A DNA stretch of 6,705 nucleotides, taken from contig DIKT01000035.1 of NCBI GenBank assembly GCA_002424635.1, forward strand, positions 1 to 6,705, read 5' to 3'. The notes under the pieces were generated by a model. The model did no database searches and was not told the origin of the DNA. It saw only the letters and a program-made list of their open reading frames with translations. Origin of the DNA: Desulfobulbaceae bacterium UBA5611. Lineage in GTDB: Bacteria > Desulfobacterota > Desulfobulbia > Desulfobulbales > Desulfocapsaceae. The position numbers and the translations under genes were made by a program. Each line of letters begins with the position of its first letter. The stretch's first letter is position 1. Positions 1-4,349 of the stretch are shown here, piece by piece.

Positions 1-235
1 CCTGTTCCGAGCCATGTTTGAGGATAGTACGCAGAACGATGCCACAGTCGCGGATGCGGGAGGCAAAACCGGCATCCTCGTGGTCCGCCTCCTCCAGGGC
101 CTTCTGTTCCGTGCTGAAGGTGAAGTCGATGAGCAGGCCACGCAGTTCCTCGATATCCCCGGCCCTGGCGATGAGCCTGAAGATCTTCGGGTTTGTTTTT
201 CTCAGATACTGAGGTGTGTAAATTGCTGTATCCAT
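1..235 (-). CDS. N-terminal part of an unrecognised protein (runs off the window)
   Basis: The open frame starts at the ATG at 235 and runs off the left edge, giving 78 residues. It begins MDTAIYTPQYLRKTNPKIF and is rich in charged residues, with no signal peptide, membrane segment or cysteine motif. The start is supported by an AGGA ribosome-binding sequence 8 nt upstream of the ATG, and stretches such as IFRLIARAGDIEELRGLLIDF look like soluble helices. I do not recognise the family and assign no function. The overlapping plus-strand frames are shadows. The region upstream (236-466) has no gene and carries an inverted repeat close to the start. That the frame is coding is inferred from the start context and the regular amphipathic composition. 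Confidence 0.6.
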   Translation of the reverse strand, partial: MDTAIYTPQYLRKTNPKIFRLIARAGDIEELRGLLIDFTFSTEQKALEEADHEDAGFASRIRDCGIVLRTILKHGSEQ

Positions 236-249
236 AGGCATTATCCTGA

Positions 250-276
250 AATGCAATGTCAAGTTCTGTTTGCATT
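250..276. promoter_or_regulatory. Inverted repeat upstream of the first gene, possible operator
   Basis: Two perfect 7-bp arms, AATGCAA at 250-256 and TTGCATT at 270-276, are separated by 13 bp, so their centres are 20 bp (about two helical turns) apart. Read on the minus strand, the spacer contains TTGACA, a perfect match to the -35 consensus. However, no good -10 box follows at 16-18 bp, and the start codon is only 15 bp beyond the repeat. It could be a dimeric repressor site or a chance palindrome. Confidence 0.25.
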
Positions 277-466
277 AAGAGTCGTTTTTCCTGGGAAAGG
301 CTGTGTGCGGACGGCCTCCTTTCGGGTGAGAGGCAGTGCATGAGCCCGGGAAAATATCTATTATAAAATAAACTAACTGAGATGGCTGCGAAGATCAAGG
401 TACGGAGCGGAAAAGCAGAAGGGATCCGATCCGGGATAAAATTGAATAAAAATGGTCAGAGTAATA

Positions 467-916
467 TTACATTTTTTTCTTTCTGCCAACCGACAGGTCG
501 CCCCCTTTTTTTCGACTGCAGCCATCTGCCGGTAAATTATGTTGATAGGTTATTTTACTATGTCTGTCTTTTATTATTTTGATAATTTCTCTATTGAAAG
601 CGCATTCGCATAAAGCATCACAGCGATTAAGCTGCTCCTCTTCCAGACAATATCCGGGGCAATCTTCGTGGCCAGTTCTTCGTTCGGCATATTTTGTCCC
701 TGAATATAAATCCAAGAAGTCCTTCGCTTCTAAGGCGAATGTCGAGAAACAACCTTCTTTCCTGTGCGTAAAATAAAAAAGACTCCAGTCAAGCTTTTCA
801 AAATCTACCCCATATCCATTAATTTCAAGCGATTGGTCATCAAGAAATTCATCACGCGTTTTCCATTCAGATGAACACATTGGGCATATTTTGAAAATTT
901 TTCTTTTTTCCATCAT
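467..916 (-). CDS. Cysteine-rich small protein, putative metal-binding (conserved hypothetical)
   Basis: A 149-residue protein with nine cysteines in an organised pattern. CPMC (C11-C14) near the N-terminus follows the phrase KIFKIC. A lone C56 sits five residues after H51. CPGYC (C86, C90) is followed by CDALCEC (C99, C103, C105), and a last cysteine (C133) lies in a basic tail. The paired cysteines suggest a zinc ribbon or other structural metal site. From memory this resembles a small family of unknown function common in Desulfobacterota and Geobacter-type genomes (CPxC...EW.TRDEFL...CPGYCL). Two adjacent ATG codons (916 and 913) follow AAAGG by 4 and 7 nt; the one at 913 has the better spacing. 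The lysine-rich C-terminus after about residue 117 may be a non-conserved extension. No signal peptide, so probably cytoplasmic. Function unknown. Confidence 0.8.
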   Translation of the reverse strand: MMEKRKIFKICPMCSSEWKTRDEFLDDQSLEINGYGVDFEKLDWSLFYFTHRKEGCFSTFALEAKDFLDLYSGTKYAERRTGHEDCPGYCLEEEQLNRCDALCECAFNREIIKIIKDRHSKITYQHNLPADGCSRKKGGDLSVGRKKKM

Positions 917-1113
917 CAAACCTTTAACTAATTATTGGGTATCTTCATGTACTCAAAATATCAAAATTCTCCATAATGAGAAAGCCATATTGCTCTTGAA
1001 CACGGCTGTTCGGGAGTAAATGACGAGTATCCCCGGCGGAGATACAGGCGGCACAAAACATACCTTTGTTTCCCTCTGAGTACCAGCGAACGAACACCCG
1101 AACCTGAACTGCT

Positions 1114-1585
1114 CTAGATAAAGTCCACAAGGTATCCGGAAATGGACACGTCAATAATACTTTCTCCCGTCACACTACCAGTTCGCCCCACGCTGATCAC
1201 GTTGATACCGGGCTCAGCATACAAGCGCACCTGTTGACTCGCCACAAACCAGTCGGTAGGATTTCCGACGACGGGTGTTCCCATTGGGGTGGCTGCACCA
1301 AGGTAATGAGAGACTAACGCCACCCGTTGTGGTTTGGAACACTGCGAATGGCTTCTGACCCGAGCCTAGCGGTACGAAGGCGGAAATTGTGGCAAACTCG
1401 ATGACAAGTCGTTTGCCCGGCGGCAGAGAAAGGTTATCACTTCCGGCCCCCGCTCCATCCGGCAAGTTGATGCTTACTTTGTGGTGGAAGGGTTGCCCAC
1501 AGCAGGCGTTGACCGCGACATGCACTGGTACAAGCTCGGCAAAGCCCTTAAGCACCTTTACATCTTTTCGTTCTGTTTTGTCCAT
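1114..1585 (-). pseudogene. Frameshifted conserved hypothetical (beta-rich) gene
   Basis: Two adjoining minus-strand frames together read as one protein of about 156 residues. The first starts at the ATG at 1585 (MDKTERKDVKVLKGFAELV), has GGAGG 9 nt upstream, and stays sensible to about 1335 (...GQKPFAVFQ). The second takes over at about 1323 (VALVSHYLGAATPMG...) and ends at the TAG at 1114 (...VSISGYLVDFI). From ATG to stop is 472 nt, one more than a multiple of three, so one extra base (or two missing) lies around 1324-1345. The sequence is rich in alternating hydrophobic strands (KRLVIEFATISAFVPLG, VRLYAEPGINVISV) and resembles a hypothetical beta-sandwich-like family with a VRLYA(D/E)PG phrase. 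There is no signal peptide and no assigned function. It could be a decayed gene, a sequencing error or, less likely, programmed frameshifting. Confidence 0.7.
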
Positions 1586-1750
1586 GTTCCTCATCCTCCA
1601 GATTTGTTGGAAATGGTATGTGTCGTGTGTGGCGAGAGGCCAACTCATGTCGCACAAGTGCCAAACGCCGCTTCGCGGGAAAAAAACTACCCTCGTCATA
1701 AAAATATTTCATAGAAATTGAACCTCCTATTCAGAAACACAGGTTCGGTT

Positions 1751-1785
1751 GTAAAGTTTACGATTTCATTTTTTATTAACTTTAC
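1751..1785. repeat. Inverted repeat with overlapping direct repeats in the spacer after the DUF72 gene
   Basis: GTAAAGTT at 1751-1758 pairs with AACTTTAC at 1778-1785 across an AT-rich spacer. The first copy is also nearly self-palindromic (GTAAA-G-TTTAC, 1751-1761). On the minus strand the decamer TCGTAAASTT recurs about 24 bp apart. It lies between the DUF72 stop (1825) and the start of the frameshifted gene (1585), so it could be an operator for the latter. There is no T-run of the kind a terminator needs. Confidence 0.25.
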
Positions 1786-1824
1786 GACCTGGCCCCATTC
1801 CCTCCACATGCGTCCTCGGGCACG

Positions 1825-2532
1825 TCAAACTTTCACACCAGCAAGATCACGAAAATGCATAGCCATTTCGGGACCTTTGGCCTCTTCCTCATGCTTAAAA
1901 AAAACGAAAGCCTTATGCCATTTCTGCGCAAGGATCCTTTCCAGCCATTGCGCCAGATCGGCTTCCGTGTAATCGGATCGGCGGAGACGCAGATACCCCC
2001 ATGGCGCCGTACTGATGATCTCAGCCGCCGGATTCTCATCCGCATCCGCGATACACAGACTGCATTCCTTTTCACGAAGCAGGTCCAGAATTCCAGGATC
2101 ATGCCCGGAAGGGTTGCGAAACTCGAAGGCGCAGTGCATCTTTTCAGGAATCAGTTCGAGGAAATCCTCAAGCACGGAACGGTCGGCACGAAAGCTTTTG
2201 GGGAACTGAAAAAGGACCGGCCCCATTCTCCGGCCCAGAACCGATAGCGCCCTGAAGAAATATTCAGTTTCTTCATCCACATTTTGCAACCGTTTCCAAT
2301 GCGTTATGACCTGCGGCGCTTTGAGCGCGAAAGAAAAATCATCGGGGACCTGTGCCGCCCATGATGCGAGGAGCTTTTCCGTGGGCATGTGATAAAAGGT
2401 ATAATTGATCTCCACCGCGCCGAGACGTTCAGAATAGAAATGCAACATTTCCTTAGGCGAGATCTTTTCAGGATAGAATATTCCTTTCCATTCCTTATAC
2501 CCATACCCGCTTGTGCCGACATGGATTTTCAT
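1825..2532 (-). CDS. DUF72 (YecE-like) TIM-barrel protein
   Basis: A complete 235-residue protein of the DUF72/YecE family. The N-terminus shows the hallmark MKIHVGTSGYGYKEWKGIFY followed by the VEINYTFYHMP segment (about residues 40-50). Later come FALKAPQVITHWKRL, the strand GPVLFQFPKSF and FEFRNPS, all typical of the family. Members fold as a TIM barrel and are cytoplasmic; their biochemical role is not established, although the conserved pocket suggests an enzyme. The length matches the shorter branch of the family (about 230-240 residues). The start at 2532 has AGGGGG 7 nt upstream, and an alternative ATG at 2539 is out of frame. The DUF805 fragment ends 70 bp upstream on the same strand. 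No defect is visible, so this is one of the intact genes of the window. Confidence 0.93.
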   Translation of the reverse strand: MKIHVGTSGYGYKEWKGIFYPEKISPKEMLHFYSERLGAVEINYTFYHMPTEKLLASWAAQVPDDFSFALKAPQVITHWKRLQNVDEETEYFFRALSVLGRRMGPVLFQFPKSFRADRSVLEDFLELIPEKMHCAFEFRNPSGHDPGILDLLREKECSLCIADADENPAAEIISTAPWGYLRLRRSDYTEADLAQWLERILAQKWHKAFVFFKHEEEAKGPEMAMHFRDLAGVKV

Positions 2533-2602
2533 ATGCCATCCCCCTTTTTCACCATTGAAGTGCGCAGGCTTTTTGCTGCCAACATGATGCCTTCAACCCT
2601 CT

Positions 2603-2821
2603 TTAGACCGGGTTGCCATGATCATTCGCCTGCTCATTGCCTTTGCTCGCCAGCCAGATAATGAGCGGGATAAGTCCAATTACTGAAAGAGAGATAAGCA
2701 GCCACCAACCACTTCTGTTCGTATCATGCAGCCGTCTTGCGCCGACAGCGAGGGATGGCAGGAGAACTGCAAGGCTAACAAACCCGGACAACATTTGGGA
2801 TGAGTCATTCATAGCCCCCAA
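2603..2821 (-). pseudogene. C-terminal half of a DUF805 inner-membrane protein
   Basis: The frame reads MNDSSQMLSGFVSLAVLLPS from the ATG at 2812, then AVGARRLHDTNRSGWW and a last membrane helix (LLISLSVIGLIPLIIWLAS). RRLHD.(N/G)RSGWW is the DUF805 signature, placed between the last two or three helices of proteins usually 110-150 residues long. Here only about 70 residues remain, and the conserved N-terminal part with the first helices is missing. The longest possible start, the TTG at 2819-2821, directly follows an in-frame TAG (2822-2824). The ATG at 2812 has a GGGGG only 2 nt away, too close for a good ribosome-binding site. The same frame stays open upstream of the TAG but has no DUF805 features except perhaps the last few residues. 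I read this as a truncated remnant; a short translated peptide cannot be excluded. Confidence 0.75.
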
Positions 2822-3038
2822 CTAAGAAGCATCATAGAGAGACTTGGGTGGCCGGGTCGGCTTGGGCAGCAGCTCAGGCTTTAGCGCTGCCCTATTTCGG
2901 GGAAAACCCGAAGTTGGTCCGGTAGATGAACCAATTGTCGTATCGCATCCGCTAAAGCGACCGATTGGGCCTATCTCACAATTTATGCGCACCTGCCGCG
3001 GCGAACGCAAAATCATTCGGCTCTTACTGCAGACAGGA
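2822..3038. other. Unexplained non-coding stretch between two gene fragments
   Basis: No convincing gene is present on either strand; the open frames here have implausible composition. The only visible structure is a short hairpin, TTCGGG (2896-2901) pairing with CCCGAA (2907-2912), without a T-run. It separates the tail of one broken gene from a truncated DUF805 gene, so it may contain recombination or deletion junctions. Confidence 0.4.
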
Positions 3039-3222
3039 TTACTGGCCGGGTCCACGCGGGCCGCCGAATGCGGGGAACTCGCCCTGCTCCAGACCAGGTT
3101 CAGCCCGCAGAATCCCCAGGCGCCGCTTCATTTCCTCGATTTCGATAACCTGGCTCGCAATGATTTCCTTAAACCGACCGCTGGAGGTAGCGGAAGTGGA
3201 CGGCTTTATCGTAATGTTAGGC
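3039..3222 (-). pseudogene. C-terminal fragment of an unrelated protein fused to the cassette end
   Basis: Immediately after the SnoaL-like gene, another minus-strand frame reads NITIKPSTSATSSGRFKEII, continues as ASQVIEIEEMKRRLGILRAE and ends PAFGGPRGPGQ at the TAA at 3039-3041 (59 codons from the AAC at 3216-3218). The amphipathic helix FKEIIASQVIEIEEMKRRL resembles the last helix of DUF305-type periplasmic proteins (compare AxEIIxxQxxEIxxM), and the glycine/proline-rich tail would follow it. No start codon with a ribosome-binding site belongs to this frame; upstream it overlaps the end of the SnoaL-like gene out of frame. I infer the C-terminal remnant of a gene whose 5' part was replaced by the cassette. 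The family assignment is weak. Confidence 0.45.
3216..3222 (-). other. Possible attC R'' core (GCCTAAC) at the end of the SnoaL-like cassette
   Basis: Read on the minus strand, GCCTAAC starts one base after the TAA of the SnoaL-like gene and matches the R'' consensus RYYYAAC of integron attC sites, in the usual position just after a cassette gene. The following bases (ATTACGATAAAGCCG) could be the L'' arm, but I find no matching L' arm or GTTRRRY core further on. The site therefore looks cut off. Confidence 0.35.
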
Positions 3223-3223
3223 T

Positions 3224-3610
3224 TTAAAGCATACGCGGGATTTGCGACGAATGATGATGCAAAACTGGACTGGGCCTTGAAATGTCAATAACATAACTAA
3301 ATTGAGCCTCGAAATTGAGCAATTCACCATCAACAATAAAACGCCAGTTATAAATGCCACTCAACAAAAAAATTTGATTTTGTAGTTCTTGGTAAATCAA
3401 GGTTTTCTCATGGATTGCGATACTGAGCTCCTCACGACTACACAGCTTTTCAAAATACCCCCGCAGTTTATCGGGTGTATTCAGCAATCTATTGGAAAAT
3501 GTTGGAATCAATATGGCTTGGCTATCGTATAAACCAAGCAGGGTTTCAACATCGCCGTTATTAATAGCTCGCTTCCATTGTTCAAGAACATCTTGTGGGG
3601 TTTTCATCAT
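3224..3610 (-). CDS. SnoaL-like / SgcJ-EcaC-type NTF2-fold protein, probable integron gene cassette
   Basis: A complete 128-residue cytoplasmic protein. It has the helix TPQDVLEQWKRAINNGDVET, then LLGLYDSQAILIPTFSNRL, YFEKLC, a strand segment GIYNWRFIVDGELLNFEAQF and the C-terminal HHHSSQIPR. This is the pattern of the SnoaL-like SgcJ/EcaC family (calcium/calmodulin-kinase association-type NTF2 fold; W..ai..gd...l..LY...A.L.pT, final HHHSS.P). Members are small cone-shaped proteins with a ligand pocket; the substrate here is unknown. GAGG lies 5 nt before the ATG at 3610 (a second ATG is at 3607). GTTAGGT, an integron-type core, lies at 3648-3642 just upstream, and GCCTAAC follows the stop by one base. 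Spacing is tight, and I see no promoter of its own, as in cassettes. An IS remnant now separates it from the upstream DUF2254 gene. Confidence 0.85.
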   Translation of the reverse strand: MMKTPQDVLEQWKRAINNGDVETLLGLYDSQAILIPTFSNRLLNTPDKLRGYFEKLCSREELSIAIHEKTLIYQELQNQIFLLSGIYNWRFIVDGELLNFEAQFSYVIDISRPSPVLHHHSSQIPRML

Positions 3611-3641
3611 TGTTTCCTCTTTAGTTATTGTCGTTTTGTCT

Positions 3642-3648
3642 ACCTAAC
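3642..3648 (-). other. Integron core site (GTTAGGT) at the start of the SnoaL-like cassette
   Basis: On the minus strand this heptamer matches GTTRRRY, the R' or simple core where cassettes are joined, and it lies 31 nt before the first ATG of the SnoaL-like gene. Its TAAC (plus strand) is part of the TAACG repeat that flanks the adjoining IS remnant, which indicates that the IS landed in this core. Confidence 0.5.
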
Positions 3649-3649
3649 G
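3645..3649. repeat. Left copy of the 5-bp target duplication (TAACG)
   Basis: TAACG directly precedes the left terminal repeat of the IS remnant, and the same five bases directly follow the right terminal repeat at 4257-4261. This fits a target-site duplication. Five matching bases could also be chance. Confidence 0.5.
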
Positions 3650-3672
3650 AGTCTGTAGAAAAACCCAATTAC
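3650..3672 (+). repeat. Left terminal inverted repeat of the IS remnant
   Basis: Begins AGTCTGTAGAAAAAC and matches the complement of 4234-4256 at 19 of 23 positions. Mismatches are at positions 2, 16, 17 and 22. Confidence 0.7.
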
Positions 3673-3814
3673 AATAATGATCCGAAGAAAAGATAAGTGA
3701 TTTTTTCACCGTTTTCATCCTGGTTGGATATTTTTATCCGTTTTTCCCGGCCGTCTTGTTTCTATGTTCAATGCTCTATTCTCTGTGCAAATCGACTGCA
3801 TTGTCAAATAAATC

Positions 3815-4230
3815 TTATTTTTTCGCTGTGATCAGGCAAAGTTCGGCCTCTAACTTGCCACTTTTTTTCAGGTTGTGAACGATATAGAACATTGTCCATG
3901 GAATGAATGCGGCAATGGTGGTGAAATGGGGCCGGGTGTCAGCGGACAGGGCCATGAAGAATATGTTCTCCTGGCAGGCGTTCGATCTTCCGACTGGAGA
4001 TAATGCCTCGGGAGTAGGCGTAGATTACGATCTTAGGAAGGATTTTGGGCTCGTAGGCGGTAGCTCCCGGTGACCTCGTTCTTGAAATGCTCATCAAAAC
4101 GGAAGAGGTCCAGCTCATGATTAATGAGATTGTTCAGGGAACATTTGAAGGTACCGGGGAGAATCTGCTGGTAAAATGAACGGGAAGGTTATTTGCCCTG
4201 AGCGTAGGAGTAAGGTTTATAACGAGCTAT
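3815..4230 (-). pseudogene. IS1182-family (DUF772) transposase remnant with deletions and frameshifts
   Basis: Reading the minus strand and switching frames recovers ARYKPYSYAQGK, QQILPGTFKCSLNNLINHEL, DLFRFDEHFKNEVTG, then AYEPKILPKIVIYAYSRGII, SSRKIERACQENIFFMALSA and DTRPHFTTIAAFI. This is the N-terminal DUF772 region of IS1182-type transposases. Lesions: the expected ATG is ATA (4228-4230); a TAA interrupts at 4189-4191, next to compensating shifts; a shift occurs near 4062-4066; another occurs near 3979-3984. After AAFI (about 3900) the frame jumps to WTMFYIVHNLKKSGKLEAEL and stops at 3815. That segment looks like the extreme C-terminus, where such enzymes carry a VHNI phrase. The whole catalytic middle is missing, so it is certainly inactive. 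Confidence 0.82.
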
Positions 4231-4233
4231 GCG

Positions 4234-4256
4234 GCAATTACGTTTTTCTACAGATT
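4234..4256 (-). repeat. Right terminal inverted repeat of the IS remnant
   Basis: Read on the minus strand it begins AATCTGTAGAAAAAC and pairs with the left end at 3650-3672. It is followed directly by TAACG (4257-4261). Confidence 0.7.
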
Positions 4257-4312
4257 TAACGCTTGAACTGTGCGGCACGGCTTCTTGCGTCTGCACCAGT
4301 GAAGGGTTCGGC
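4257..4312 (-). other. attC-like site (59-base element) interrupted at its core by the IS
   Basis: Deleting the IS and one TAACG copy joins 4257-4312 to 3642-3644 and gives a site of exactly 59 bp on the minus strand. It starts with GCCGAAC (4312-4306; one deviation from RYYYAAC) and ends with GTTAGGT (GTTRRRY). The two ends pair at 5 of 7 positions. The inner arms also pair imperfectly: CTTCACTGGTGC against the complement of GCACAGTTCAAG, with one unpaired base on each side. Imperfect inner arms with extrahelical bases are typical of attC. It lies 37 nt beyond the DUF2254 stop and directly before the SnoaL-like cassette. The deviating R'' and moderate pairing keep confidence modest. Confidence 0.5.
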
Positions 4313-4322
4313 CGCTTCGGCC
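4310..4322. repeat. Short GC-rich hairpin after the DUF2254 gene
   Basis: GGCCG (4310-4314) pairs with CGGCC (4318-4322) around a 3-nt loop, 28 nt beyond the DUF2254 stop. No T-run follows on the minus strand, so it is at best a weak terminator. It overlaps the outer edge of the attC-like site. Confidence 0.3.
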
Positions 4323-4349
4323 TCGAATTGCTACCTGCGTACGTGCATT

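Larger units (their letters stand above)
3650..4256 (-). mobile_element. Internally deleted IS1182-like insertion sequence (607 bp, non-autonomous)
   Basis: The ends are imperfect inverted repeats of 23 bp with 19 matches, sharing the perfect core TCTGTAGAAAAAC (3652-3664, and as its complement at 4242-4254 except for the last position rule noted here: 4242 is the neighbouring base, so the core spans 4241-4254). Between them lies only the remnant of a DUF772-type (IS1182 group) transposase at 3815-4230, itself missing most of its middle. Intact elements of this kind are about 1.5 kb or more, so roughly 1 kb has been lost. Direct repeats TAACG flank the element. With both ends kept and no working transposase, it resembles a MITE-type derivative that could only move if a related full-length element supplied the enzyme. 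The family call rests on remembered protein motifs. Confidence 0.75.

Noticed and set aside
14..343. Plus-strand open frame of 109 codons
   Set aside because: Mostly antisense to the minus-strand gene with a good ribosome-binding site at 235; composition is not protein-like.
360..365. TATAAT on the minus strand as a -10 promoter box
   Set aside because: No -35-like hexamer at 16-18 bp upstream, and the surroundings are AT-rich, so a chance match is likely.
945..1154. Minus-strand 69-codon frame
   Set aside because: Starts at TTG without a ribosome-binding site and overlaps the end of the frameshifted gene out of frame; no recognisable motif.
1640..1665. TTGGCAC on the minus strand as a sigma-54 -24 element
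   Set aside because: No GC-containing -12 element follows at the required distance.
1389..1721. Plus-strand frames of 110 and 77 codons
   Set aside because: Antisense shadows of the minus-strand frameshifted gene, which has the better start and coherent sequence.
2819..2825. GTTGGGG on the minus strand as a second attC core before the DUF805 fragment
   Set aside because: The last base breaks GTTRRRY, and no paired RYYYAAC core or inner arms are visible nearby.
2896..2912. Hairpin TTCGGG/CCCGAA as a terminator
   Set aside because: No T-run on either strand; only a 6-bp stem.
2844..3227. Plus-strand frame of 127 codons
   Set aside because: No ribosome-binding site, no known motif, and antisense to a more plausible C-terminal fragment on the minus strand.
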